A stretch of 59,354 nucleotides of DNA from Flavobacterium bizetiae (GCF_902804475.1 NZ_CADCSU010000026.1:1-59354), one strand, 5' to 3'. Positions 44,698 to 56,800 are shown, counted from the stretch's first letter. The notes: generated from the sequence alone by a model not told the origin. Numbers and translations are program-made.

Positions 44698-45804
44698 ATG
44701 AAAAAATATATAAGTAAATTATTTGTATTAGGCAGCTTGCTTTTGTTAGGTGTCTCCTGTGAAAATGATGCAGAATTAACGACCTTAAAAACTGTTCCTT
44801 TTTCGAGTACTATTGAAGCTTCATCTACCACATTAGTGCTAAATGAAGAGACAGAAGATGAATCTGTAGAATTAATTTCATGGCCTGCTGTCAAATTTCC
44901 GGTTGGCACTCCTGTTACTTACGCATTGCAAATTGATGTAATTCCGGATATCACCGGGCCAAAGGCGTGGCTAAAATCGAAACGAATAGAAGCGGGTGAA
45001 GATGTTTTAAGCAAAGCTATAATAGGAAGAGATTTAAACAAAATTGCTATAGACTTAGGACTTTTGCCTAATGTTCCGGGAAAATTAGTTGTTCGTATAG
45101 AAGCCAGTGTAGATCATAAAGTTTACTCCGATTATATCACATTAATAGTTACTCCTTATGAAAAAAGTGTAGTTTTTGGCGAAATTTATATGCCAGGATT
45201 TTATCAGGGAGAATTTAATGTAGGAACTGCTGCTGCCTTAACGGCAATTTCAAAAGGTATTTATCAGGGGTATGTAACTCTTCCTGCTGGTAATGGTACT
45301 GATTTTAAATTAAATACTGGCAGAAACTGGGATCAATATTATGGTGCAGGAAATACCAACAATGATTTGAAAAATGCAAGCGAACCTAATTTCCATCTGC
45401 CTGGCGCAGGTTCATATCAGATTAAAGTAAATTTAAATACACTGAAATGGTCTTCTACTCCGTATGCCTGGGGAATTGCAGGAGATGCAACACATGCACC
45501 AACACCTGAAGATAAAGATTACGGATGGAATAACGCTATTCCGATGTCATACGATCATCAAACTAAAACATGGAAAATTACTGCCAATTTATTACCTGGA
45601 GCTGTAAAGTTCAAATTAAATAATAATTGGTCAGTTAATTACGGACCTGCAGATTCATCAACAAACACGGTTAATCTTGATAATGGAGGTGCTTATGGCA
45701 TTAGCGAAGCAGGAACTTATGAAATCACTTTTAAAATAGATGAAGTTGATCCTGTGTCAAACGGTTATCCGGCAACTGCAACATGTACGATAGTTAAAAA
45801 ATAA
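44698..45804 (+). CDS. SusE-like starch-binding surface lipoprotein
   Basis: A 368-residue lipoprotein with the lipobox cysteine at about residue 21 (LLLGVSCEN). The N-terminal SusE Ig-like domain spans about residues 25-150 (LISWPAVKFPVGTPVTYALQ). Two SusE/SusF carbohydrate-binding modules follow (about 155-260 and 265-368), each with the GxxxxGxYQI/TYEITFKID-like strand and aromatic residues (NWDQYYG, NNNWSVNYGP) that typically line starch-binding sites. It should hold alpha-glucan at the surface for the amylase encoded next. Followed by a hairpin at 45852-45877. Confidence 0.9.
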   Translation: MKKYISKLFVLGSLLLLGVSCENDAELTTLKTVPFSSTIEASSTTLVLNEETEDESVELISWPAVKFPVGTPVTYALQIDVIPDITGPKAWLKSKRIEAGEDVLSKAIIGRDLNKIAIDLGLLPNVPGKLVVRIEASVDHKVYSDYITLIVTPYEKSVVFGEIYMPGFYQGEFNVGTAAALTAISKGIYQGYVTLPAGNGTDFKLNTGRNWDQYYGAGNTNNDLKNASEPNFHLPGAGSYQIKVNLNTLKWSSTPYAWGIAGDATHAPTPEDKDYGWNNAIPMSYDHQTKTWKITANLLPGAVKFKLNNNWSVNYGPADSSTNTVNLDNGGAYGISEAGTYEITFKIDEVDPVSNGYPATATCTIVKK

Positions 45805-45851
45805 TCTATAACAGTATTTAAAATTACAGTTTAGATTAGTTTGAGTTGATA

Positions 45852-45877
45852 CCTGCCTTTTTTGAGCGAAAGGCAGG
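45852..45877 (+). promoter_or_regulatory. Intercistronic hairpin between susE and the amylase gene
   Basis: CCTGCCTTT pairs perfectly with AAAGGCAGG around TTTGAGCG. There is no T tail. The hairpin lies inside the operon and contains an upstream in-frame ATG-like start at 45862, which argues for the amylase start at 45937. It may stabilise the upstream susCDE message. Confidence 0.5.
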
Positions 45878-45936
45878 CTATCTTAAAAGTTTACATTCTC
45901 AAAACAAACTCTGGACGTATTAAAAAATTTAAAATT

Positions 45937-47322
45937 ATGAAATCAAATATAAACATCGTTTATGCACTACTGCTTACGTTAGCGTTTGTTTCCTGTAGTT
46001 CATCTGATAACGATTCAGATTCAAATACACCTCCTGTTTATCCACAATATGGTGTCTCATTCGATAAAATGCCTAATAAAGAAGATGCCATCATTTATCA
46101 GGTAAATATTCGTTCTTTCAGTCAGGACGGAACATTAAAAGGTGTTCAGGACCGCCTGACTCAAATTCAGGAATTGGGTGTAAATGTGATTTATTTAATG
46201 CCCGTTTTTCCGGTTGGAAAAGAAAAAGCTGCGTCAGGATTGGGTTCACCTTATGCTGTAAAAGACTATAAAGCAATAAATCCAGATTTTGGAACTTTAA
46301 AAGATCTTCAGGTGTTGGTTGAAGAAGCACACAAAAAAAACATGGCTGTGATTCTGGATTGGGTTGCCAATCATACCGCATGGGACAATGCCTGGATTAC
46401 CGAACATCCAAATTGGTATCAAAAAGGTGCTGACGGGAAAATCATTATTCCTCCCGGGACAAATTATACTGATGTTGCCCAATTAGATTTCAACAATAGA
46501 GAAATGAAAGATGCCATGATTGATGCTATGGCTTACTGGGTTTACACTGCAAATATTGATGGTTTCAGATGCGATTATGCTGATTTTGTCCCACAGGATT
46601 TTTGGTCTGAAGCTATTTCAAAACTAAGAAACATTAAAAAAAACCAGAAAATATTAATGTTGGCAGAAGGTACAAAAGTGAGTCAGTTTAGATCTGGTTT
46701 TGATTATACTTTTGGATTTGGTTTTTTCAGTGCTTTACAAAAAGCATTTAAAGAAAACTTATCTGCAAGTACAATACAAAATGCAAATGCTGCAGAATAT
46801 TCAACAAATTACGATGAGAACAATAAAATCGTAAGGTATACCAGCAATCACGATGTTAACTTTGCAGAAGGAACTCCAATTGAACTTTTTGGAGGTAAAA
46901 AAGGATCTGTAGCTACATTCGTTGTTGCCGCTTACATGAAATCTGTTCCGATGATTTATAACGGACAGGAAATTGGCTATGCACAAAGAATCAATTATTT
47001 CGAAAAAAATCCAATCGACTGGTCAACTGCAGATTCAGAAATGCTGGCGCAATACAAAAAAATAATTGCTTTCAGAAACTCAAGCAATGCTATAAAAAAA
47101 GGAACATATACAGGATATAGCAGTGATGCTGTAAGCGCTTTTACAATGGTAAAAGATGCTGAAAAAGTTTTGGTCCTTTCAAACTTGACTAATAATGATG
47201 TAAAATATCTTGTTGCAAGTTCATTAAAAGGAACCTGGAAAGATGCTTTTACAGGAAATACAGTAACTCTTGGCGTTGAAATTACAGTTGCGTCATACCA
47301 ATATTTAGTGCTAAAAAACTAA
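45937..47322 (+). CDS. GH13 alpha-amylase, surface lipoprotein (SusG-like)
   Basis: A 461-residue alpha-amylase-family lipoprotein. The lipobox cysteine is C20 (AFVSCSSS) followed by an acidic stretch (NDSDSN), the kind of signal that exports lipoproteins to the surface in Bacteroidota. The GH13 barrel is complete: region I DWVANH (141-146), nucleophile D213 (DGFRCDYAD), acid/base E244 (MLAEGTK) and D306 (TSNHDVNF). The C-terminal beta-domain runs from about residue 375. It is smaller than B. thetaiotaomicron SusG and has no inserted CBM58. The start at 45937 gives the lipoprotein signal and lies after the hairpin. It is followed after 49 bases by the GH97 gene. Confidence 0.93.
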   Translation: MKSNINIVYALLLTLAFVSCSSSDNDSDSNTPPVYPQYGVSFDKMPNKEDAIIYQVNIRSFSQDGTLKGVQDRLTQIQELGVNVIYLMPVFPVGKEKAASGLGSPYAVKDYKAINPDFGTLKDLQVLVEEAHKKNMAVILDWVANHTAWDNAWITEHPNWYQKGADGKIIIPPGTNYTDVAQLDFNNREMKDAMIDAMAYWVYTANIDGFRCDYADFVPQDFWSEAISKLRNIKKNQKILMLAEGTKVSQFRSGFDYTFGFGFFSALQKAFKENLSASTIQNANAAEYSTNYDENNKIVRYTSNHDVNFAEGTPIELFGGKKGSVATFVVAAYMKSVPMIYNGQEIGYAQRINYFEKNPIDWSTADSEMLAQYKKIIAFRNSSNAIKKGTYTGYSSDAVSAFTMVKDAEKVLVLSNLTNNDVKYLVASSLKGTWKDAFTGNTVTLGVEITVASYQYLVLKN

Positions 47323-47350
47323 TACCTACGCAACTTTAAAATTAGATTAG

Positions 47351-49552
<2,202 letters not shown>

Positions 49553-49572
49553 ATTCTATTGAATTGAAAAAC

Positions 49573-49608
49573 CAAAGGCGTATGAAATTCTCATACGCCT
49601 TTTTTTAT
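49573..49608 (+). terminator. Terminator of the sus-like operon
   Basis: AGGCGTATGA pairs perfectly with TCATACGCCT, followed by seven T residues. Confidence 0.9.
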
Positions 49609-49619
49609 TTTAAAGAAGT

Positions 49620-49682
49620 TAGCCACAGATTAAAAGATTCTCACAGATTATAAAATCTTTTTAACCCTTTAATCTGTGGCAA
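49620..49682. repeat. GCCACAGATTAAA-type inverted repeat
   Basis: AGCCACAGATTAAAAGATT pairs with the later TTAATCTGTGGC in the gap between two convergent genes. Shorter pieces of the same family occur at about 32243-32262 and 57927-57948. Confidence 0.65.
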
Positions 49683-49687
49683 AAACT

Positions 49688-50530
49688 TTAAAGCTTTCCT
49701 CGTTTTTGCAAACCTGCAAGTAACTCTTTGGCAAAATCAGCCGCATGAAGCGCATATCCTAAATGTCCTCCGGGAACATATAAAACTTCGGTTCCAAATT
49801 GTTTGGCAAGATTGGTCACAGGCCAAGCCGGCATTGTATTTACAGAATCTCTTCCTACGCAGAAAATAATTTTATCCTTGTTTTCTTCTAACTTTTTGGT
49901 GTCAAAATCAGTCGGAGGATATTGTCTTATTTCGTGTTCAAACCAATAAGTTGTATTAGGTGTTTCGGGTCCTTTTCCGCCTCTCATGAATTCACCATCC
50001 TGAGCTCCGGGAATAATTTCATCTACAAATTTAGCTTTGGCCGGACCTTCGCCTTCTTTTTTATATAGATCATAAACTGCCTGATTTTGCGCTTTCCATT
50101 TCTCAAAGTCCGGAAGATATTTTAAAGCTGTTGGTTCATGAGGAACAAGTGCTTTAATAATATCTGAATGAAGTACCATCAACTGAAGCGAAACCAAAGC
50201 TCCTGAACTACTTGCGAAAACAAAAGCTGGTTCTTTAGTCAAATGTTTTATTAAAGCTGCCGCATCATTTGCATCCGTATCAATACGATGTGTATAATCT
50301 TGTTCGCCTACTAATTTAGAGCCTGAAAATCCTCTACGATCATAAGTTACTACCGTAAATGTTTTTGATAATATTTCGCGAATGGGTGTAAAGATAAAAT
50401 GATCTCCGTTTGCTCCCGGAATCATTAATAAAACCGGTCCATTTCCTTTTGTTTCATAATACAATTCAGCTCCAGCTACATTTAATATTCCTGTTGTTAC
50501 ACCTTCTATTGGTTGTTTTGTATTTTCCAT
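49688..50530 (-). CDS. Alpha/beta hydrolase
   Basis: A 280-residue cytoplasmic alpha/beta-hydrolase. The oxyanion/loop block is LLMIPGANGDHFIFTPI, the strand-6 turn VTYDRRGFSGS, the nucleophile elbow A106-S-S108-S-G110, and the catalytic histidine lies in PGGHLGYALH (about residue 257). The first small residue of the elbow is Ala instead of Gly, which is tolerated in the fold. No signal peptide. It lies 51 bases downstream of the SnoaL-like gene on the same strand, so both are probably transcribed from the promoter at 51263-51306. The substrate is unknown. Confidence 0.88.
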   Translation of the reverse strand: MENTKQPIEGVTTGILNVAGAELYYETKGNGPVLLMIPGANGDHFIFTPIREILSKTFTVVTYDRRGFSGSKLVGEQDYTHRIDTDANDAAALIKHLTKEPAFVFASSSGALVSLQLMVLHSDIIKALVPHEPTALKYLPDFEKWKAQNQAVYDLYKKEGEGPAKAKFVDEIIPGAQDGEFMRGGKGPETPNTTYWFEHEIRQYPPTDFDTKKLEENKDKIIFCVGRDSVNTMPAWPVTNLAKQFGTEVLYVPGGHLGYALHAADFAKELLAGLQKRGKL

Positions 50531-50581
50531 TTCTTTTGTGTTTTTAATGATATTTTTATTTTAATGCGGTGTGTTTCTAAA

Positions 50582-51205
50582 CTAAGAATGTAACCACTCC
50601 TCTGATTCCTGATACAATTTTAATACAGTTTCCGGTCTGTCAATTCCCGGCAGATTACTATCTACAGCATAGCCTGTTTTAGTTAAAGTGTAAGATAGAT
50701 TAGCATAACTAGGTCTGAATTTGGCAATTTCCTCTTTTGGGATTACAATGCCATCAGTAGGAGAAACGGGAAGTAGGGAATCTTTCTCATAAATACCTTC
50801 CATAGAGATAATAGCCCACAAACCATTTATTTTCTGAGTTTTGTATAAAAGCTTTACATCAGAATTTAATTCTAATAAATGTCCTTGAATTTCCTGTCTT
50901 ATCTGAATAGTTGCCATGGTAATTGCAACTGCTTTATCTTTATTTAACCAAACTAAAGTGTCGTATAATTTGTGAGGCGCGTAGGATTCCATTTTACTCG
51001 AAGCCTCTACAAATTCCTGACCTGTAGCATTAAACCAGGAAACAGTAACAGTAGAATTCTCGACAAAACATTTTTTCATTTCCTCCCATTGTGCATTGTC
51101 TCTGCAAAAACGTTCAAATTCTATAAGTTCTTTGATACTGAATTTATCCGCTATACTTTCTAAAGTATTTCCGGATGGTTTTCTTAATAGTGTTTTCATG
51201 ATCAA
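50582..51205 (-). CDS. SnoaL / NTF2-like domain protein
   Basis: A 207-residue protein with the cone-shaped SnoaL/NTF2-like fold inferred from the pattern of an N-terminal helix (IKELIEFERFCRDNAQWEEM), FVENSTVTVSWFNATGQEFVE and the strands KAVAITMATIQIRQ and NGLWAIISMEGIYEKDSL. Such proteins are small-molecule binding pockets or enzymes such as dehydratases and cyclases, with no conserved catalytic signature that I can assign here. An alternative start at 51199 would shorten it by two residues. It is the first gene of the unit driven by the Crp/Fnr-site promoter at 51263-51306. Confidence 0.78.
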   Translation of the reverse strand: MIMKTLLRKPSGNTLESIADKFSIKELIEFERFCRDNAQWEEMKKCFVENSTVTVSWFNATGQEFVEASSKMESYAPHKLYDTLVWLNKDKAVAITMATIQIRQEIQGHLLELNSDVKLLYKTQKINGLWAIISMEGIYEKDSLLPVSPTDGIVIPKEEIAKFRPSYANLSYTLTKTGYAVDSNLPGIDRPETVLKLYQESEEWLHS

Positions 51206-51262
51206 ACCTTTTTAATTTTATTATTATATCTTATCAGATTGTTTTTCTGATGATTTATAGTA

Positions 51263-51270
51263 CAAAATTA
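51263..51270 (-). promoter_or_regulatory. -7 element of the SnoaL-like/hydrolase unit
   Basis: On the minus strand TAATTTTG matches TAnnTTTG. It is the same eight-base sequence as in the divergently placed promoter at 52040-52047, and both lie 22 bases after the same palindromic site. Confidence 0.68.
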
Positions 51271-51292
51271 GGCGGATAGAAAACCCTGTGCA

Positions 51293-51306
51293 TTGACAAA
51301 TGTCAA
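51293..51306 (-). promoter_or_regulatory. Candidate Crp/Fnr operator TTGACATTTGTCAA, site 1
   Basis: TTGAC-N4-GTCAA has the 14-base length and 5-4-5 spacing of FNR-type sites (TTGAT-N4-ATCAA). Its centre is about 42 bases before the predicted transcription start, the class II activator position. The surrounding 23 bases 51287-51309 are the exact reverse complement of 52001-52023. Confidence 0.7.
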
Positions 51307-51312
51307 AAAGGA

Positions 51313-51879
51313 TTATTTAGATTTGAGTCGGCTTAAAGTTTCCTGAGAAATTCCTAAATAAGTTGCCACAACTCTATTGGAAAGGCGTTGAATATAATGC
51401 GGCTGTTCTTTCAAAAGTTTTTCGTAACGCTCTTTGGCTGATAGGGTAACCAAATCTTCTATTCTATTATTTTGAAAAGTAAAGGCTAATTCTAACATTC
51501 TTCTATAAAATAATCCCCAACTAGCGATTTCATTCACAAGAATAAAAAAATCATCATGAGAGATAGACAATAATTCTGAATCTTCTAAGGCATCAATATA
51601 TTCAACAGAAGGCTTTTGATTGATAAAACTTGTAAGGGCTGTAACGGGAGTATTATCAAAAGAAACTAATCTTGTTTTTTCCTGGCCTTCTTTTGTGATG
51701 TAATACGTACGCATACATCCTTTTTCTAAAAAATAGAAATTAGTACAGATTTCTCCCTGAGATAAAATAATGGTATTTCGTTTTACTTTATGACTCGTAA
51801 TACAAGACATTATCCTATTCATATCCTGCTTGTTAACTTCTGCTAGTTTCGTTATAAAATCTTTAAATATATCAGTCAT
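51313..51879 (-). CDS. Crp/Fnr-family transcriptional regulator
   Basis: A 188-residue regulator with an N-terminal cyclic-nucleotide-binding-like beta-roll (about residues 20-120; GEICTNFYFLEKGCMRTYYI, SFDNTPVTALTSF) and a C-terminal winged helix ending in YLGISQETLSRLKSK (recognition helix about residues 174-186). There is no cysteine cluster of the FNR kind and the cAMP-contact residues of Crp are not evident, so the ligand is unknown. It is encoded between two transcription units that both carry the same candidate operator, so it is the natural candidate to bind it. Its own promoter is not clear. Confidence 0.88.
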   Translation of the reverse strand: MTDIFKDFITKLAEVNKQDMNRIMSCITSHKVKRNTIILSQGEICTNFYFLEKGCMRTYYITKEGQEKTRLVSFDNTPVTALTSFINQKPSVEYIDALEDSELLSISHDDFFILVNEIASWGLFYRRMLELAFTFQNNRIEDLVTLSAKERYEKLLKEQPHYIQRLSNRVVATYLGISQETLSRLKSK

Positions 51880-52003
51880 AAGAATAACGAGGAATAATGC
51901 TTAACTATAATTGAGCAATAATTGAAGCCATTTTGTGACCTATAAATATAAGATAAAATTAATTGTTACAGAACTTAAAAGTAAGAAAAACTTTATGTAG
52001 TTT

Positions 52004-52017
52004 TTGACATTTGTCAA
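52004..52017 (+). promoter_or_regulatory. Candidate Crp/Fnr operator TTGACATTTGTCAA, site 2
   Basis: Identical to site 1 in inverted orientation and placed exactly 22 bases before the -7 element at 52040, as at site 1. The centre is about 42 bases before the predicted start of transcription. Confidence 0.7.
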
Positions 52018-52039
52018 TGCACAAGAATTTTATCCATCT

Positions 52040-52047
52040 TAATTTTG
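52040..52047 (+). promoter_or_regulatory. -7 element of the second alpha/beta hydrolase gene
   Basis: TAATTTTG matches TAnnTTTG. There is no usual TTTG 19-21 bases upstream; the operator occupies the region above it, which fits an activator-dependent promoter. It places transcription start near 52054 and so favours the ATG at 52086. Confidence 0.65.
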
Positions 52048-52085
52048 GTCAAAATAAAAACAGACAATCATTTAAATATACAGCT

Positions 52086-52967
52086 ATGACGTTAGACGAA
52101 AAAAAAGAATTTTTACTGCAACAGTGCGATAAAAGACAGAACCTAACAGAAATTACACCTGAAACGCATCCAATTCATATAACAGAATGGGGAAATTCTG
52201 GACCTACAGTATTGATGATACATGGAGGCGTGCAAGGAGGTTTAGGCGGAGGGCCGATTAATTTTATTAATCAGCGTGAGCTTGCAGATAAAGGTTATAA
52301 ATTGAGAGTGCCAAACAGACCCGGATTTGGAGAAAGTCCTTCACGTGGTGTAGATAGTCAAACTGCTGATGCCGTTTGGATTGCAGAAGAATTAGGAAAA
52401 GGTTCTCATCTTGTTGGACATTCATTTGGTGGTGCCGAAGCTTTGTTAGCCGCTGCGATCAGACCTGAAGCCGTTCAATCTTTAGTATTAATAGAACCTG
52501 CTTTACAACCAATATTGGCTACTGATGAAGAAGGTTTAAAATTACCTGAAATTCAGGAAGCTTTACAAGTCGTTTCAGCTCCTTTAATGGCCGCAGAAAG
52601 TCCGGCCGATTTTGCTAAAATCTTTTCGGAATGTATGGGAGAGGCTGTTGATGGAGGTCTAAATCCTTCGGCTGCGGCTCTGGAATCCCATCCGGAAAGT
52701 GCACCAGATTTAGGGTGTGCTCTTCTAAGTGCCGTATTAGGAACTCCACAAGAAATGCGTGCAGCTGCCGATATTGTAAAAGCCAAAGGTATTCCTGTAT
52801 ATGTTATTTCTGGTGGTTACAGTGCTTCTCAAGATGCGTGTTGTAAAGCGATTGCGAGATTAACAGGAGGTAAACATGTTATTATACCTTGTCCAAATCA
52901 CTTCATTCAGCAAGATTCTGCTAAATTGTTTAATGAATTTTTAGATAAAGAAATTCAAAACATTTAA
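52086..52967 (+). CDS. Alpha/beta hydrolase
   Basis: A 293-residue cytoplasmic alpha/beta-hydrolase. The HG loop is LMIHGGVQGG, the strand-4 turn VPNRPGFGES, the nucleophile elbow G111-H-S113-F-G115, and the catalytic histidine lies in PCPNHFIQQ (about residue 273). Start at 52086 (MTLDEKKEFL) is preferred because the longer frame from 52011 would begin inside the operator and before the predicted transcription start. It is only a distant relative of the hydrolase at 49688-50530. A hairpin terminator follows. Substrate unknown. Confidence 0.88.
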   Translation: MTLDEKKEFLLQQCDKRQNLTEITPETHPIHITEWGNSGPTVLMIHGGVQGGLGGGPINFINQRELADKGYKLRVPNRPGFGESPSRGVDSQTADAVWIAEELGKGSHLVGHSFGGAEALLAAAIRPEAVQSLVLIEPALQPILATDEEGLKLPEIQEALQVVSAPLMAAESPADFAKIFSECMGEAVDGGLNPSAAALESHPESAPDLGCALLSAVLGTPQEMRAAADIVKAKGIPVYVISGGYSASQDACCKAIARLTGGKHVIIPCPNHFIQQDSAKLFNEFLDKEIQNI

Positions 52968-52971
52968 TTTA

Positions 52972-53010
52972 AAACTGCCTCAAATAGTGTCTCACTTTTT
53001 GAGGCAGTTC
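52972..53010 (+). terminator. Hairpin terminator after the second hydrolase
   Basis: AACTGCCTCAAA pairs with TTTGAGGCAGTT. The T tail is short on the plus strand; on the minus strand it also lies just after the DUF5683 gene, so it may serve both convergent genes. Confidence 0.7.
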
Positions 53011-53039
53011 TATATTTATAATTTATAAGTCTGAAACCC

Positions 53040-53594
53040 TTAAAAAGAATATGTACAAGCAAATCCAAAATCATCTTTTGAAGTCAACGTATTTCTATTT
53101 ATTGCGGGTTTAAAGGCTAAATTTTCGCTCACATTAAACTGAGATAAAGCGGCATCTATATTAGCATCAATTATATTTAAAACATAAAAACCAACTATAC
53201 ACAAAGCAGACAAATCTCTATTTCGTTGATATTGTTTTTGAGCAGCAACCAACTGACTTTCGCTTAAGTTGGCTAAATATTCCGAACCGCTGGTATTTCC
53301 GGCAAGCCTATTTTTATATTCGTTTCGATAAGTATTATAGTTTTTCTGACTATCGATGTAAAAATAAGTACTTGTTCCTATTGCTCCGTAAACCAAAGGA
53401 AGTTTCCAATATTTCTTATTATAAATTTGTCCTAAACCAGGAAAAACAGCCGAGTAAAATGCTGCTTTAGCGGGACGCAAAGGGTCAATTGTTTCTGATT
53501 TTGGAGTATCATTTAAAACGATTTTCTTTGTTTGCTGAGCTGAAATCGTAGTTAAGCCAAAAAGTAAAAACAGAAGAATAAATTGATATTGCAT
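53040..53594 (-). CDS. DUF5683 domain-containing membrane protein
   Basis: A 184-residue protein with a signal sequence (FILLFLLFGLTTISAQQ) and the DUF5683 core (about residues 45-150) with the diagnostic PAKAAFYSAVFPGLGQIYNKKYWKLP block, which was read in two parts, and two membrane-associated helices. The family is common in Bacteroidota, often beside cell-division or chromosome-partition genes, and its function is not known. An upstream in-frame ATG at 53621 would add nine polar residues before the signal sequence; the ATG at 53594 gives a normal signal peptide. Convergent with the hydrolase gene. Confidence 0.82.
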   Translation of the reverse strand: MQYQFILLFLLFGLTTISAQQTKKIVLNDTPKSETIDPLRPAKAAFYSAVFPGLGQIYNKKYWKLPLVYGAIGTSTYFYIDSQKNYNTYRNEYKNRLAGNTSGSEYLANLSESQLVAAQKQYQRNRDLSALCIVGFYVLNIIDANIDAALSQFNVSENLAFKPAINRNTLTSKDDFGFACTYSF

Positions 53595-53728
53595 ATAAGT
53601 TTGCTTTAAAATTTCTTTCAAAGAAAACTCTTTAGTTCTAAGGTTTTTCTTAAGTAAAAGATAAATAAAACTTAAGATTTAAACTTTAGCAACATGATGA
53701 AAAGTTCATTAAATCACTCAATTTCTTG

Positions 53729-53801
53729 CCTAGCCCCGATAGTACTGAAAATCCTTTTGTGCCGGGGTTCGGCACAAAAGATTGTAAGGGATAGCGGGAC
53801 C
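53729..53801 (+). repeat. CTAGCCC-type structured repeat, copy D
   Basis: Begins CCTAGCCCCGATAGTACTG and ends GGGATAGCGGGACC. The central hairpin is CTTTTGTGCCG/CGGCACAAAAG around GGGTT, as in copy C. The outer stem is CCCG/CGGG. It lies 43 bases after the stop of mfd, on the opposite strand. Confidence 0.85.
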
Positions 53802-53843
53802 AATGTTTCTTATGAAACCGATTTTATCTGCTTCTAAAAAAAA

Positions 53844-56800
53844 TTATTCTCCCAACATTTCCATCAATTCCAAAGCTCGTTTGGTCGATTTTACATTGTC
53901 GAAAGTCAGTAAAAGTCGTAAACCGTTTGGCGTTTGTTTTTCTTTCATCGTACAAAGATTACTGTGAGTTTGTACAAATTTTATCATTTTATGGAAACGC
54001 TTAGATTGGTAATAATCTGATTGCTGATCTGAGACGAAATAACCAATCATTTTGCCTTTTTTCATGACCAGTTTTTCAATACCCACGGCTGTCGCAATCC
54101 ATTTGATGCGAATACTGTTCATCAAAGCATTGGCACGCGGCGGCATTGGACCGAAACGGTCGATTAGTTTGTTTTGGAAAATGACTAATTCGGCTTCATT
54201 TTTTACAGAACCTAATTCGTTATACAAACTCAAACGTTCTGTCACATTATTGATGTATTCATCAGAAAATAAAAGCTCAAAATCAGTATCGATTTGTAGA
54301 TCTTTTACATATTCTTTGGTTTCAATATCGTTCTCTGCCGGATATAAATCCTTGAATTCGTTTTCTTTTAATTCTTCGATGGCTTCGTTCATGATTTTTT
54401 GGTAGGTATCGAAACCAATTTCATTGATGAAACCGCTTTGTTCGCCACCTAATAAATCTCCTGCTCCACGAATTTCAAGATCTTTCATGGCGATGTTGAA
54501 ACCGCTTCCCAATTCGCTGAATTGTTCCAAAGCCTGAATACGTTTTCTGGCGTCTTCGGTCATGGATGAATACGGCGGACAGATGAAATAACAGAATGCT
54601 TTTTTGTTGCTTCGACCTACGCGACCACGCATTTGATGTAAATCTGATAATCCGAAATTATTGGCATTATTAATGAAAATTGTGTTGGCATTTGGAACGT
54701 CCAATCCGCTTTCGATAATTGTGGTTGCAACCAAAACGTCGAAATCTCCGTTCATGAAACCTAACATCAATTCCTCGAGTTTGGCGCCTTCCATTTGTCC
54801 GTGACCAATTCCGACTCTTGCATTTGGAACCAAACGCTGAATCATTCCGGCCACTTCTTTTATATTTTCGATTCTATTATTGATAAAGAAAACCTGTCCG
54901 TTTCGCTGAATTTCATACGAAATCGCGTCACGAATTACTTCTTCATTAAAACCAACCACATTTGTTTCTATTGGATAACGGTTTGGCGGAGGCGTTGTGA
55001 TAACCGATAAATCTCTCGCCGCCATTAACGAAAACTGAAGCGTTCTCGGGATTGGCGTTGCGGTTAAAGTCAATGTATCAACATTTGCAGCAATCGTTTT
55101 GAGTTTATCTTTTACGTTAACTCCAAACTTTTGTTCCTCATCGACAATCAACAAACCTAAATCTTTAAAAACTACATTTTTGTTTACCAATTGGTGTGTT
55201 CCAATTACGATATCTAGTTTTCCTTCGGCCAGATCTTTTAGGGTTTGTGCTTTTTGTTTTGCGGTTCTGAATCGGTTTAGATACCCAATTGAAACCGGCA
55301 TATCTTTTAATCGTTCTGAAAAAGTTCTGTAATGTTGGTACGCCAAAATAGTTGTAGGAACTAAAACAGCAACTTGTTTGCTATTGTCTACGGCTTTGAA
55401 AGCGGCACGAATGGCAACTTCCGTTTTCCCGAAACCTACGTCTCCACAAACCAAACGATCCATTGGGCGATCGCTTTCCATGTCAGCTTTTACTTCTTGC
55501 GTCGATTTAGTTTGATCTGGCGTGTCTTCGTAAATAAACGAACTTTCTAATTCGTTTTGCAAATAACTGTCCGGCGCAAACTGAAAACCTTTTTCTAAAC
55601 GACGTTTTGCATACAACTGGATTAAGTTGAAGGCAATATGTTTGACGCGCGCTTTGGTTTTTTGTTTTAAAATTTTCCAGGCGTTCGATCCTAACTTATA
55701 AATTTTAGGCGGCGTTCCGTCTTTTCCGTTGTATTTCGAAATTTTATGAAGCGAGTGAATGCTTACATACACAATATCATTATCGGCATAAACCAATTTT
55801 ATGGCTTCCTGCGTTTTACCTTCGACCTGAATTTTCTGCAATCCGCCAAACTTCCCAATTCCGTGATCGATGTGCGTTACATAATCACCAACTGAAAGTG
55901 CGGTTAGTTCTTTAAGCGTAATATTCTGCTTTTTAGAATAACCATTTTTGATGTTGAATTTGTGATAACGTTCAAAAATCTGGTGATCGGTATACGCCGT
56001 AATTTGATTTTCTTCGTCAATAAAACCTTGATATAAAGGCAACACAACGGTATGATATTGCTTGCGAATATTCTCTGAATTAGCTTCGTCTAAAGTTTCA
56101 AAAATATCATGAAAACGTTTTGCCTGAGTTTCATTCGAACAGAACAAATAATTCTTATATCCGTTAAAATGATTGTCGCTCAAATTATTCAGTAACAAAT
56201 CAAATTGCTTGTTGAACGATGGCTGCGGCTGAATATGAAATTCGAATGTTTTTGTTGTTTTGAAAATGGGTTTTGAAGCCAATTCTACCACGGAAAAATC
56301 TAAAGCTCTCTTGATAAACGAAGCTTGATTTAAGAATAATTGTTCCGGTTGGGCGTGTTTTATTTCTTTCGAAAGTTTCTCAAAAGCTTCTTCGGCTCTT
56401 GCAAATTGTTTGTCTAACTGACTGAAAAGTCCGTCTGTATTTTGAATAACAAGAACTGTTTTTTCGGCAATATAATCTAAGAAACTTTCGCGGTTTTCCT
56501 GAAATATCTTATTTTCGACATTCGGGATAATGGTGATTTTTTTGTGTGTTTCGACAGATAATTGTGTCTCAACATCAAAACTTCTGATGCTGTCTACTTC
56601 ATTACCAAAAAACTCAATTCTATAAGGATGATCGTTTGAAAAAGAGAATACATCGACGATACCTCCACGAACCGAAAATTCTCCGGGTTCTGTAATAAAA
56701 TCGACTCTTTTGAATTCGTATTCGAACAAAACTTCGTTGATAAAATCGATCGAAATTTTGTCGTTTAATGCGACTTTTAAAGTGTTTTTATCTAATTGCT

